DNA of 64,000 bases from Candidatus Poribacteria bacterium (GTDB lineage Bacteria; Poribacteria; WGA-4E; PCPOR2b), in assembly GCA_022822785.1 (NCBI GenBank), contig JAJEAL010000134.1:1-64000 (forward strand), read 5' to 3'. Within the stretch, counting starts at the first letter, position 1. The number at the start of each line of letters is the position of its first letter. Below, in pieces: positions 26,187-35,074 of this stretch. Both the position numbers and the translations under genes were made by a program. The notes under the pieces are model-generated. The model ran no database searches and had not been told where the DNA came from. It saw only the letters and a program-made list of their open reading frames with translations.

Positions 26187-27140
26187 TTACTCCTGCGCTC
26201 TATCAGAATCATATGCTTGGTATTCCTTTAACATATCATCCCTGCTCTGAAACGGTTTCCAGATCACGCGTAGTGGGAGCTCCCAAGTCTGTCCTGGAAC
26301 TGGATCGGGAATGACCCAAAAGAAATCCCACGCGGGACCACCAAATGCTTCAGCGAGCGGGTTGACCGTAAACCTTACATTTTCCCTGTCCTTACTTGGG
26401 AACATTAGACCGAACACCATACCATCGATCGTTCCAAAGAACAGAGGTCGATTAAATCTGATAGAACTATCGTCGTAGTAATATCCGCCACGATCGCTTT
26501 CTCGCCTCTCAAGTTCTGGCTGATTAACATTTGCTGGATGAGCTGTCCTACCTGAATCTCTTCCGTAGCCATTGAAGAACACCCACGGATTTTCCCGCGT
26601 CAATTCAGCCTGCTCATCAAATCCATTGATGGTAACACCAGTATAAACTGGAGCATCAACGATTGTTGCAAAGAACAGAGCAAGATAGCCTAGTGGCCAA
26701 CTTTCACGCTTTGTTTGGACTCTTACTCGCATGTCTATATAGTGTGGAGGCACCATGCGATACGAGATCGAACACGCTACTTCGCTGCACGGCAGCGGTG
26801 AGTAGTGCAGTGTGCAGCCATCTTCAACGATATCGCTAAGACGCTTCGGACTCTCACAAGGTTCATATTGAATATGCTCTGGGGACTCAGAAGGAATACC
26901 TAAGTAGTGCTCAAGCGTTAGAGCTGGAGCAAGTAGCCAACTGATAGGTCGATCGGCGTGAGATAACTTATCTAATCCACACCATCCGAATTTCCCCTTG
27001 GAGCTAACAGTCGCTGATAGTGCTCCTCCACTCATGGGAGTCTGAGTCATACTGGACCTCGCAAAAGACTGTCCACTTGTATGCAATGCTGCTACTGCCC
27101 CTGCGGTGCCAACAAGAAACTTCCTACGGTTTATGTACAT
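26187..27140 (-). CDS. Secreted protein with Tat-type signal, unknown function
   Basis: 317 residues. The N-terminus NRRKFLVGTAGAVAALHTSG is a Tat-like signal (R-R-x-F-L, hydrophobic stretch, A-x-A-like cleavage near 26-30), so export in folded form is likely. The mature part is beta-rich, with aromatic and acidic residues (WLLAPALTLEHYLG, PPHYIDMRVRVQTK, NPWVFFNGYGRDSGRTAHP, GPAWDFFWVIPDP), resembling a carbohydrate-binding or lyase-type sandwich, but I recognise no family. Its stop codon lies 1 nt from the TA flank of element A. Confidence 0.65.
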   Translation of the reverse strand: MYINRRKFLVGTAGAVAALHTSGQSFARSSMTQTPMSGGALSATVSSKGKFGWCGLDKLSHADRPISWLLAPALTLEHYLGIPSESPEHIQYEPCESPKRLSDIVEDGCTLHYSPLPCSEVACSISYRMVPPHYIDMRVRVQTKRESWPLGYLALFFATIVDAPVYTGVTINGFDEQAELTRENPWVFFNGYGRDSGRTAHPANVNQPELERRESDRGGYYYDDSSIRFNRPLFFGTIDGMVFGLMFPSKDRENVRFTVNPLAEAFGGPAWDFFWVIPDPVPGQTWELPLRVIWKPFQSRDDMLKEYQAYDSDRAQE

Positions 27141-27221
27141 GGTCTACCTTGTGTAAATTAGATGTTTGTCCTATAACGGTCCGCCCCGAACCATTTAGCG
27201 GACTTGATAAACAGATAACTC

Positions 27222-28286
27222 TCAATCATTATAGATATCGGTAAGGCACCGAGATCTGTGGGCACTACTCAGGACATCCGTACTGTCCACAAACTGATCG
27301 ATGCTGCCTACAAGCGGTTGCTTTCTCAACCACTTGTCTTGGATGGCTACTAGGCACGCTTCAGCAAATCGATCTCCTCCGAGCACCCGAAAGGGACGTT
27401 TGTAGAACAGGCGGGTTTCAGGATCAACGGGAGGGGCGAGGTTAAGTTGATTGTGGCAACGCCCGACATATTCGTATGCGGAACAGAGTGCAGCTTCTCT
27501 GGCGGGGTAGTCCGTCGCGTTGAGCGCTGCATCCAAATGTGGGGTGAGGTCGGAGGCAATGCGGAGGTCACGGAATGCGCTGCCCAGCCACTTGCTATAC
27601 GGGGCATATCGCCGCTCTATGAGGAAGCAGAGCCTCATGAGATCGCGTACGATTCGGGCTGTCAGGATTCGTGAACCGAGTTCATCGCCGACTTCAGCCG
27701 TGCGGCCAACAAATGCCTCTTCTTGAGCGATTCGACGCCACTGACACGCCAAGAGCCATAGCCAAATATCGTTTGGATACCACTCCAGTTTATTGCGAAC
27801 GCGTCTCAAATCTCCGTCGGGATCATGAAAGACCGCACCCGCTGTCACCTCAAGGAGTAGTTGTTGTGGTATCGTAAGCCAGTCTTGGACCGTGATATCC
27901 ACTTGCGGATCGAATCCCAGATGCGATTCAAGCCATTCTCCAAGAGGGACAACGTGCACATGGTGCTGAACGGCGACCTCATCCCAACCGAAGCGCACGG
28001 GCCAGCCGTGAAACTCCTCTGGTAGACTGGAATCAATAATCGTGCGGAGGGTATCTACCTCATAGGCTGCCACAAAAAGGTGTAGTTGTGGTCCCCAGCC
28101 GTGATCAGTTGATCGATGGGTATCAAAACCGAGGACATCCGACCCTGAGCCTAGCCTCGCTGCACTGTGGACTCGCCCTTCTATGAGTGGACGCACAACT
28201 TCAATATAGAACATCCGAGCTAAATCAGCGCCGCTTACAAAATCGGTGTCATCGTTGGGTGTCTTGTTGGTTTTAGTTGAGGCCAT
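27222..28286 (-). CDS. DUF4037 domain protein (copy 2)
   Basis: 354 residues from the ATG at 28286; the frame is open to 28388 but that extension runs into a mobile element, so it is unlikely to be native. DUF4037 features: RLGSGSDVLGFDTHRSTDHGWGPQ near residue 45 (G-S-D...D-H-x-W-G-P, nucleotidyltransferase-like), FHGWPVRFGWDE, WLTIPQQLLLEVTAGAVFHD, and WYPNDIWLWLLACQWRRIAQEEAFVGR. Function unknown. Paralogue of the gene at 24621. Downstream of it is the Tat-signal protein on the same strand. Confidence 0.8.
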   Translation of the reverse strand: MASTKTNKTPNDDTDFVSGADLARMFYIEVVRPLIEGRVHSAARLGSGSDVLGFDTHRSTDHGWGPQLHLFVAAYEVDTLRTIIDSSLPEEFHGWPVRFGWDEVAVQHHVHVVPLGEWLESHLGFDPQVDITVQDWLTIPQQLLLEVTAGAVFHDPDGDLRRVRNKLEWYPNDIWLWLLACQWRRIAQEEAFVGRTAEVGDELGSRILTARIVRDLMRLCFLIERRYAPYSKWLGSAFRDLRIASDLTPHLDAALNATDYPAREAALCSAYEYVGRCHNQLNLAPPVDPETRLFYKRPFRVLGGDRFAEACLVAIQDKWLRKQPLVGSIDQFVDSTDVLSSAHRSRCLTDIYND

Positions 28287-28344
28287 TTCTGATCTTGCTA
28301 TTTTGAATAAATTTTCACGATTCACGAACGCCGAATAACGTGTA

Positions 28345-28479
28345 TGGTAGATTTTAGAATTACTTAGGTATTTCCAATGCACAGTCAACCCTCTAAATCC
28401 CCCTTATCAGGGGGACTTTTGGAAACTTCGTGCAGGTAGGAGTTATTGATAAATGTCTACTTATTTCTCTAATTCATCA
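28345..28479. mobile_element. MITE-like element B (135 bp)
   Basis: Same ends as element A (TGGTAGATTTTAGAATTA ... AATTCATCA), TA flanks at 28343-28344 and 28480-28481, and a central CCCCCTTATCAGGGGG hairpin. Clearly homologous along its length to element D. Lies between the DUF4037 gene start and the end of the APH-like gene. Confidence 0.7.
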
Positions 28480-28502
28480 TAAATATTGATTGCTGGACTT
28501 CA

Positions 28503-29582
28503 TCAATGATTTTCGTGTACGGTTGCCACTTGCTCAAATGTACGCCCGATCTGCGGCAGGTACTCAATCTCGCGGCTCAAACGTGCTACTGCCTTACACC
28601 GACGTGCTAACTCATCGGATACTTCGGTCATATCTTCACGCGTTCGGGGAATGGGTCCAAGACGTAGTAGCCAATATATCCACGCTATCAGTAGTCCTTT
28701 GTAGTAGATAGCATCGTCTAGTGCTCCGCGAAAACCGGAGGATAGTTCCGTCCGATAAATACCCTCGATCTCTTGCGTAAGAACTTCATCACATTCCCAG
28801 CGCACCGGAAAAGGAAACGGACCTAAAGGAGCATCAAGTAGAGAATACCCGTAACTACTGTACTCGAAATCGACAAGTTTCACACCGTCGTCTACCAACA
28901 GATAGTTCTGGGGAGCAATATCCACATGCCTAAAAGCAGAAAATGGTTCAGCGTTTGAAAGAATCTCCTGTAATTCAGACAGTTCGCTCTCAACAGCGAT
29001 AGATTCTGGTTGCCCAACTAATGTTGCGAATCTACGAAAAGTCCGGAGGATTCCATCGAATGAATCTGTCTCTGCTTGGTAATGGGTGCTCAGACTTGTT
29101 CGTAGACTGAGCCATTCGTTTTTCCTCCCATAGGTGCTTCCGTGCATACGTCCCATTGCTTGAGCGTGAGCAAGTAGAGCGTGTGCTCGCTCGGCTGCAT
29201 TGGATTTACGCAATATATCCCTGAACGAGCGCGCTTTTGACACATACTCAAATGCGATTAACCCTTGTGTAGCATCGCCAGCGATGAACTTGGGAGTAAT
29301 CATCTTGTCACCGTTGATTTTACCCAAGAATTGGAGCGCAGCCCATTCATTGAAGAGTTTCCAAGCCGAGCTCCCGATACAATCCCGTTGGCGATTGTAC
29401 GGTTCGCGCTTAGTCTGTCTAGCCATCTTGACAAGCAACACTTCTGGCAGGTAACTCGGTCCGTCAGCTACCCAACAGCGAAGGATACGATTCTTCTTGA
29501 ACTTCGTGCATTTTGCAAACCGAGTCTCATATTCGAGAGCATTTGAAAGGCTTTCCTCTATAAGTGATAACGGGACATCCAT
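28503..29582 (-). CDS. Aminoglycoside phosphotransferase (APH)-like kinase
   Basis: 359 residues. C-terminal lobe motifs of the APH/choline kinase fold are clear: FRHVDIAPQNYLLVDD (H-x-D-x-x-x-x-N, catalytic Asp) then VKLVDFEYSSYG (metal-binding D-F-E). The N-terminal lobe is long, with RAHALLAHAQAMGRMH preceding the active site. It should phosphorylate a hydroxyl group on a small molecule; resistance, storage or metabolic roles are all possible. It follows a methyltransferase gene on the same strand with a 40-nt gap. Confidence 0.82.
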   Translation of the reverse strand: MDVPLSLIEESLSNALEYETRFAKCTKFKKNRILRCWVADGPSYLPEVLLVKMARQTKREPYNRQRDCIGSSAWKLFNEWAALQFLGKINGDKMITPKFIAGDATQGLIAFEYVSKARSFRDILRKSNAAERAHALLAHAQAMGRMHGSTYGRKNEWLSLRTSLSTHYQAETDSFDGILRTFRRFATLVGQPESIAVESELSELQEILSNAEPFSAFRHVDIAPQNYLLVDDGVKLVDFEYSSYGYSLLDAPLGPFPFPVRWECDEVLTQEIEGIYRTELSSGFRGALDDAIYYKGLLIAWIYWLLRLGPIPRTREDMTEVSDELARRCKAVARLSREIEYLPQIGRTFEQVATVHENH

Positions 29583-29622
29583 ATTTGATTGCTCTGTTCA
29601 TATAAACACCAAGCGATTCAAA

Positions 29623-30408
29623 TCATCCTCGCTTGCAGCAGACTGAGATGATGCTAGGGCTATTAGCGGTCAACGGCTCTAGATTCCAATCGCCATACTG
29701 CCGTTCGATACTGAAGCCGTTATAGTGCAGCAGCGCTGCAAGTTCCTGTGGAAAGGTGTAGCGCAACGCAGTACGTGTGATTTTGGTATGCTCTTCTCCA
29801 CCTTCATGCCAGCGTTTGTAGGTTGTCCAGTGGTGGATCTGAGCCACGTGATCATATACGTAGGTTCTTGAAACACGCACTTCGCGCCCACTTGTATCAA
29901 TAAAGGGGGACCAATCTTGTTCCTCTTCATTTGTTTCAAGGGGCACAAATAGTCCTTTTGGGGGTTGGGAGTGTGGAAAAATTGGGTTACGCGTCTCAAA
30001 AGCGAATAATCCCTTGTCGTGTAAATGTGCATACACACGTTGTAACAGTGCTCCTTGATCGGCGTTTGTCAAAAAAGCTTGGAAAGCGTTGCCGGTCAAG
30101 AAGATAAGCCGAAATTGTTCGCTGAGGTCAAATGTCCGGGCGTCCCCCACAATCCAACGCATAGGCAAGCCGACAGATTTGCTACGCGCTCGCTCTATCA
30201 TTCCCGGTACGATATCTAAACCGGTTACAGAAAAATCCAATAGCACAATCGGGATACTGACACGACCTGTGCCACAGGCAATTTCGAGCACCGGACCGCC
30301 GATCTCTTGTGCTAGGGCAGTGTAGAAGGCGATGCCTGTATCGCTAGCATCCTCCATATCATAGTTGGCTGGATCGGAGAACTCCTCAAGATTATCGTGA
30401 TCGATCAA
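29623..30408 (-). CDS. Class I SAM-dependent methyltransferase
   Basis: 261 residues from a TTG start (GGAGAGG 4 nt upstream). Motif I LEIACGTGRVSIPIV (about residue 37), VTGLDIVPGMIERAR for motif II, MRWIVGDARTFDL for motif III and FRLIFLTGNAFQAFL for motif IV. The C-terminal beta-rich half fits small-molecule methyltransferases. It probably shares a transcript with the downstream APH-like kinase. Confidence 0.85.
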   Translation of the reverse strand: MIDHDNLEEFSDPANYDMEDASDTGIAFYTALAQEIGGPVLEIACGTGRVSIPIVLLDFSVTGLDIVPGMIERARSKSVGLPMRWIVGDARTFDLSEQFRLIFLTGNAFQAFLTNADQGALLQRVYAHLHDKGLFAFETRNPIFPHSQPPKGLFVPLETNEEEQDWSPFIDTSGREVRVSRTYVYDHVAQIHHWTTYKRWHEGGEEHTKITRTALRYTFPQELAALLHYNGFSIERQYGDWNLEPLTANSPSIISVCCKRG

Positions 30409-30456
30409 TATGCCTCTCCAAGATGTTACAAATGACTATACTATTATGATTATTTA

Positions 30457-30559
30457 TGGTAGATTTTAGAATTACTTATACACTGCCAATCGGCGCAGTT
30501 GGAAACAGCGCCTACCAAACATGGGGAGCGAAAGTGTCTATTTATTTTTTGGTTTGTCA
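30457..30559. mobile_element. MITE-like element C (decayed)
   Basis: Left end TGGTAGATTTTAGAATTA with TA at 30455-30456 matches copies A and B. The right end (GTGTCTATTTATTTTTTGG) is degenerate. The interior (30491-30520) carries a 30-nt module that recurs, reversed, at 49517-49546 with one mismatch. Confidence 0.55.
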
Positions 30560-30593
30560 GTTTCAGTGACCGATTATCCTGTAGATGGATTTC

Positions 30594-31106
30594 TCAGCAA
30601 CCACACTCCTTGAATTCTGGTGAATACCGCACGGTGCCGCTGACTTTATCAAGGGCGCCATGCTTCAGTTCTATTGCCATGAAATGCTCGTCGGCATCAT
30701 ATTCGTTACCCAAGCCGTAAAGACTGGCGCGGGAGAAACCGAATCGTAGGTAATAGTGATGGCTTCCCAATACGACTGCCGCCTCAAATCCGATCGCCGC
30801 GCATTTTTTTAGCCCTTCACGTGCCAACATAGAGCCAATGCCCTGCCGTTGGAACTCTGGCAGGACAGATAGGGGTGCCAGTCCAACAGCACGGAATGTT
30901 TTGGGCGCGGGTGTTATCGTCACCGGCGAAAACATGATATGGCCCACAATCTTATTGTCACTGACTGCCACGAGCGCGACCGGTGCCCTGTTTCTGTCTC
31001 GAAGCAATTCAACGAGGTTGGCTTCGGTGTCACCACCGAATGCAGCGACGATAACCTGACGGATCTTCTGACACTCCCCCTGCTGTTCTTCCCGTATCTG
31101 TATCAT
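30594..31106 (-). CDS. GNAT N-acetyltransferase, YhbS-like
   Basis: 170 residues. GNAT motif A is LAPLSVLPEFQRQGIGSMLAREGLKKC (Q/R-x-x-G-x-G/A acetyl-CoA loop). The N-terminal ECQKIRQVIVAAFGGDTEANLVELLRD and the later VVLGSHHYYLRFGFSRASLYGL match YhbS-type acetyltransferases. The substrate is unknown. Single gene between element C and another methyltransferase. Confidence 0.87.
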   Translation of the reverse strand: MIQIREEQQGECQKIRQVIVAAFGGDTEANLVELLRDRNRAPVALVAVSDNKIVGHIMFSPVTITPAPKTFRAVGLAPLSVLPEFQRQGIGSMLAREGLKKCAAIGFEAAVVLGSHHYYLRFGFSRASLYGLGNEYDADEHFMAIELKHGALDKVSGTVRYSPEFKECGC

Positions 31107-31191
31107 CGTGTGGATTCCTATCGTAAAGTAACTTGGACAACTTGCTATTGGGCGCTAACCGTACCTCAATCAATTCTGGCGGCAGCGATCG

Positions 31192-31962
31192 TTAGCCAAA
31201 CAGGCAATCCAGCACGGGGATTCTGCCTCCAATCAAGTAGTGATTCATCAATCTCAGACGCATCACCGCTGCCCTTCCAAAATCGGGGATCTTGCGCTGG
31301 GTTTTCGACAACTTTTTTAACTTCAATCCTGCTTGTGCCAGCGGATTCAGCAAATCCGCTAGGGTCCAGTTAAACTCGTATGATCCGTCCGCTGACTCTT
31401 GAAAGGGACCGATGTCCCAATAAGATTTCTCCATTTCAGTAGACGTTACCTGCTCTTTCCACGGACGCATGTATGGATGGATGTCGTAGAAAACGTATGC
31501 GCCCCCCGGCTTCAAGATTCTTGATACCTCACGAAAAACCGCACCGAGGTCAGCAATCCACACAAAGAAGCCATTTGTGGAACAGACCAGATCGAAGGTT
31601 GAATCGCCCGCGAATCCAAGATCGGCGGCATCGGAACGAACAAAATCAATCGACATACCGAGGATTTCTGCACGATCTGCTGCCAGTTTCAATCGTTCCT
31701 CTGAAATATCTGTGGAGGTCACGACTGCCCCTAATCCTGAAAGCGCGTAGGCTGCCATATTATCACCGCTACCAATGATACACACCTGTTTGTCACGAAG
31801 ATCGCCTACCATCTCTCGGATTGTGGCAAGTGCTTCACCCTCAAATGCCAATTCAGGCTCTTGATGACACCGGCGCCAACGCCCATCACGATTCAAGCGT
31901 TCCTCCCATGTTGGTGCCTGATTATTCCAGTGCCGACGATTGGCTTCATGAATTTTACTCAT
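31192..31962 (-). CDS. Class I SAM-dependent methyltransferase
   Basis: 256 residues; GGGAGAT before the ATG at 31962. QVCIIGSGDNMAAYALSG (about residue 62) is motif I with an altered glycine pattern; VTSTDISEERLKLA, IDFVRSDAADLGFAG and FDLVCSTNGFFVWIADL are motifs II-IV. ADLGAVFREVSRILKPGGAYVFYDIHPY is the post-IV strand. A small-molecule methyltransferase with unknown substrate. Confidence 0.85.
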   Translation of the reverse strand: MSKIHEANRRHWNNQAPTWEERLNRDGRWRRCHQEPELAFEGEALATIREMVGDLRDKQVCIIGSGDNMAAYALSGLGAVVTSTDISEERLKLAADRAEILGMSIDFVRSDAADLGFAGDSTFDLVCSTNGFFVWIADLGAVFREVSRILKPGGAYVFYDIHPYMRPWKEQVTSTEMEKSYWDIGPFQESADGSYEFNWTLADLLNPLAQAGLKLKKLSKTQRKIPDFGRAAVMRLRLMNHYLIGGRIPVLDCLFG

Positions 31963-31996
31963 AGATAATTCGATCTCCCAAACATCAATATGTTGC

Positions 31997-32266
31997 TTAA
32001 AGTTTTCGAGTCTTGAGCGTCCACCTATTGAGCCATTCGATAACCATCACCAACATAGAGTCGTTGTCGTGTGAGCCAACGAACTTACTCGGAACAGAGG
32101 AAAGTTGATGTCCTTTTTGAATTTCTGGATTGTTTGGAATTATTTCTCGAAGTGCTTGTTGTTGATGTTTTCGCTCGGCTTTAATTTTGGTGAGTGTAGC
32201 TGGTTTCCTGCCTTTTGTTGAAATCCAGTATAACATAGTACATTGTGGAAAGGTTATCAATTTCAA
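31997..32266 (-). CDS. Possible small hypothetical protein
   Basis: 89 residues, lysine-rich in the middle (KGRKPATLTKIKAERKHQQ) with a more hydrophobic C-terminal end (DSMLVMVIEWLNRW). No family recognised and no strong ribosome site. It could be spurious or a fragment. Confidence 0.25.
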   Translation of the reverse strand: MKLITFPQCTMLYWISTKGRKPATLTKIKAERKHQQQALREIIPNNPEIQKGHQLSSVPSKFVGSHDNDSMLVMVIEWLNRWTLKTRKL

Positions 32267-32317
32267 ACGTTCCCTGACCAGTGTCGAAAAGTAAAGTGTC
32301 CGACTATTGACAAAAAA

Positions 32318-32346
32318 TTGACTTCTGCAAAACCTTTTGCTATAAT
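32318..32346 (+). promoter_or_regulatory. Sigma70-type promoter candidate
   Basis: TTGACT (32318-32323), a 17-nt spacer and TATAAT (32341-32346). It implies a leader of roughly 190 nt before the oxidoreductase at 32541. Confidence 0.65.
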
Positions 32347-32540
32347 GCGTTTAGAGTTAGATTGCAGTGTTGAGTCGTCTTTCGCAGCGGAGAAAAACCG
32401 ATAAAATCAAAATGTAGCGTCTCAATTCTGCTCTGCCTCGTGTTTGCTCCGCGGTACTTTTAGGTTGAACAGAAACCGCATCCATAGTCTACTCTGTATC
32501 ACTGTAAAAATAACCTTCAATTTTCAGAGGAGGCGAATCA

Positions 32541-33626
32541 ATGGACAAGCTCAAAATTGCACATATCGGCACAGGGAATCGTGGAACGGGCACGTACCTT
32601 CCGCTCATTGCGAAGTTGAAGGACGACCTTGAACTCGTCGCCGTTTGCGATCTACACGAAGATTCTGTCAAAGCGCAGGGCGAAAAGTATAACGTTGCCA
32701 CATACACAGACACCGCTGAGATGCTGGAAAAAGAGAAGCCAGATATCTGCTCTATCGTAATTACGCCGAGTAACAATCACATCCCGGGGCTGCTGTGCTC
32801 TGAACATGGGGTGAGCTACTGTACCGAGACGCCGATCGACACAGACCTCGGCTGGTCGGACAAGATGATTGAATCTGCAAAGCAGCACGGAACGAAGATT
32901 GAGGTCAACGAAAACTATTATCGTGTGCCCTCGGAACGGATTAAACGTGAGATGCTTCTAGCGGGTGTATTCGGCAAAGTCAACGTCGCCTACAACGAAT
33001 TTCGCGGGCACGGGTATCACGGGATCGGCTTGATTCGCAGTTACGTCGGATTTGATAACGAACCCGTTCGCGTATTCGGGTTCCGAAAGAGCTTCGCAGT
33101 GCAGGAGCACGTCTGGCGGCAAGGTCAACCGGTACGCGACTCAGAAGATTGGCAGCACGGCATCATCGAATTTGCCGATGGTGCGGTTGGGGTATTCAAT
33201 TTCAGCAGCTTGTCTTACGGTTCGCCGCTTCGCGGTTTCAACGGTACGAAGTTCTACGCCGAACGCGGGATGTGTTTCCGCGATGAAGCGGTCATTCTGA
33301 ACGACACTGCGGATGGGCAACGCGAAATCACAGTCACCCGCAAAACTAACGATGTCGATGGGGTTGAGACCGTCGCCGCACTCGTAGCGGATACAACGCC
33401 GGAAGTGGTGTGGGAAAATCCGTTGCGAAATTACCCGCTCAGTGATGGTGAAATTCCCGTCGCTTCTGAACTGATGAGTATCACAAACGCTGTTCGCAAC
33501 GACACCGAGCCAGAGTATGGGGCTTACAACGGCCGTAAGGACCGGGAGATTGACGTGGCGATGGCGACATCGTGGGCGAACGATGGTGAACCGGTGACAT
33601 TCCCATTTGAATATGAGCGGCGATAA
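32541..33626 (+). CDS. Gfo/Idh/MocA oxidoreductase with altered E-K-P motif
   Basis: 361 residues; GAGGAGG before the ATG. IGTGNRGTGTYLPLI (residues 9-23) is the nucleotide-binding loop. The position of the family's E-K-P reads CTETPIDTD, so the usual catalytic/nicotinamide-site lysine is threonine. EVNENYYRVPSERIKREML and a C-terminal beta-sheet domain complete the fold. It may have a changed mechanism or a non-redox role. Followed by a strong terminator, so it is monocistronic. Confidence 0.85.
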   Translation: MDKLKIAHIGTGNRGTGTYLPLIAKLKDDLELVAVCDLHEDSVKAQGEKYNVATYTDTAEMLEKEKPDICSIVITPSNNHIPGLLCSEHGVSYCTETPIDTDLGWSDKMIESAKQHGTKIEVNENYYRVPSERIKREMLLAGVFGKVNVAYNEFRGHGYHGIGLIRSYVGFDNEPVRVFGFRKSFAVQEHVWRQGQPVRDSEDWQHGIIEFADGAVGVFNFSSLSYGSPLRGFNGTKFYAERGMCFRDEAVILNDTADGQREITVTRKTNDVDGVETVAALVADTTPEVVWENPLRNYPLSDGEIPVASELMSITNAVRNDTEPEYGAYNGRKDREIDVAMATSWANDGEPVTFPFEYERR

Positions 33627-33707
33627 AGTCAGCCGTCCACAACCTCTCGATTGGGAGGGGCAAATCCCAATCGCCTCGCAAAGATCCGTTGGTTGGATAA
33701 TGGCCGG

Positions 33708-33747
33708 AAAAAGCCCGGTGAGAATTTTTCTCATCGGGCTTTTTTTA
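33708..33747 (+). terminator. Strong intrinsic terminator, probably bidirectional
   Basis: AAAAAGCCCGGTGAGAA pairs with TTCTCATCGGGCTTTTTT (one G-T pair), with a short T loop. It lies between the convergent oxidoreductase and enolase genes and has A and T runs on both sides, so it can serve both. Confidence 0.88.
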
Positions 33748-33768
33748 TGTCTACCCTCCTTGTATATT

Positions 33769-34932
33769 CTATGTGCTTATACTCTCTATCCAAGCTTCGT
33801 CAATCTCAAGACCGAACCCGGGCGCGTCCGATGGTACGAGATAACCGTCTTTGATGACTGGAGTGCCGGGCAACTTCACCATCTCCTCAAGCGGTACACC
33901 GGGTGCAGAAACACCCTCGGACCGTTCGCCCCATGTGATAGCAGGCATGGCAAATGACAGATGTTGACCGTAGGGATAATTCATTCCACCGTGTGCAATC
34001 ACAGAGATGCCGTTTGCTTCAGCGATGTGACAGATTTTGGCTGCAGCGGTGATACCGCCACACCACAAAACGTCTGGCTGAAAGATGTCGACTAACCGCC
34101 GACCTGCTGCTGCGGCAAAGACGGTTGGCAGATACCAGTGTTCTCCTGTGGCGAGCGTTTGCCATGGGATGCGTTGGCGCACCGTTTCGTAACCCACAAA
34201 ATCGTCGGCGGGAATGTAATCCTCCATCCACTTTAAGCCGTAAGGTTTCATGATCTCGCAGACACGTACGGTATGTTCAACGTCAAAGCCGGTCCAGGCA
34301 TCCAACATTAACTCGACTTTATCGCCAATGACTTCTCGTGTGCTCGCCACCAATTCTTCGAGCTTGATTAAGCCCTCCTTTCCGTGCACCGGACCGTAAG
34401 GTGTGAATAGCTTCGTCGCTTTGAATCCGAGTTCCATATACCATTCTTGATCAAAGCCGGAGGCGTAGCAGAAAATTTTCTCCTTCTGTGGGCCTCCCAG
34501 CAATTCGTAAACAGGTCTCTTCAAGATTTTGCCTTTGAGATCCCATAGGGCGCAGTCAATTGCGCTGATTGCGTAACTGGTCAAGCCGGTGGCACCGAAG
34601 GCGGCGGATGAGCGCACCATCATATCCCACAATTTCTCAGTTGCCATGCAATTTTCGCCAACGAGACGTGGGGCAAAGTAATCCGTGATGATTCGGGTCA
34701 CAGGACCGCCGTGAAGCGAGATACCGAACCCCCAGGTGCCATCTTCCGCTGTCACAATACATGCGGGCCTTTTCCATTCTAAGGAGGCATCCCCCTCTTT
34801 TTTGTCGAATGTTGGGTAACGGGAGATGGGTCGATTCATTGGATATGTACTGGCTCGACTTGGTGTCCGTGGGAATGTTGTCGGTTTCGGGTTTAACTCA
34901 ATTTCTAAAACGCGAATTTCTTTAATCTTCAT
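33769..34932 (-). CDS. Enolase-superfamily dehydratase, L-rhamnonate dehydratase-like
   Basis: 387 residues from the ATG at 34932 (AAAGGA 8 nt upstream); 16 upstream codons in frame have no ribosome site. The capping N-terminal domain is followed by a barrel with the mandelate-racemase-type metal ligands in MLDAWTGFD (Asp), WMEDYIP (Glu) and ATGEHWY (Glu), then the DIFQPD ... IAHGG Asp/His dyad. The GEH and QPDVLWCGGIT strands look most like L-rhamnonate dehydratases. It should abstract the alpha-proton of a sugar acid and eliminate water. Rhamnonate as substrate is an inference. Confidence 0.82.
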   Translation of the reverse strand: MKIKEIRVLEIELNPKPTTFPRTPSRASTYPMNRPISRYPTFDKKEGDASLEWKRPACIVTAEDGTWGFGISLHGGPVTRIITDYFAPRLVGENCMATEKLWDMMVRSSAAFGATGLTSYAISAIDCALWDLKGKILKRPVYELLGGPQKEKIFCYASGFDQEWYMELGFKATKLFTPYGPVHGKEGLIKLEELVASTREVIGDKVELMLDAWTGFDVEHTVRVCEIMKPYGLKWMEDYIPADDFVGYETVRQRIPWQTLATGEHWYLPTVFAAAAGRRLVDIFQPDVLWCGGITAAAKICHIAEANGISVIAHGGMNYPYGQHLSFAMPAITWGERSEGVSAPGVPLEEMVKLPGTPVIKDGYLVPSDAPGFGLEIDEAWIESIST

Positions 34933-35074
34933 AGAATTTCCTTTCTGCATCGGGGAAAAGTATAAATATAGCAACTTCATTGACTATGGTAGCTTGACAA
35001 CATTAAACGGACCATAGTCCTGAGAGCATTCAAGTCTAATTATACCATCTTCGGCGAAATGGCAGTGGGAAAGT

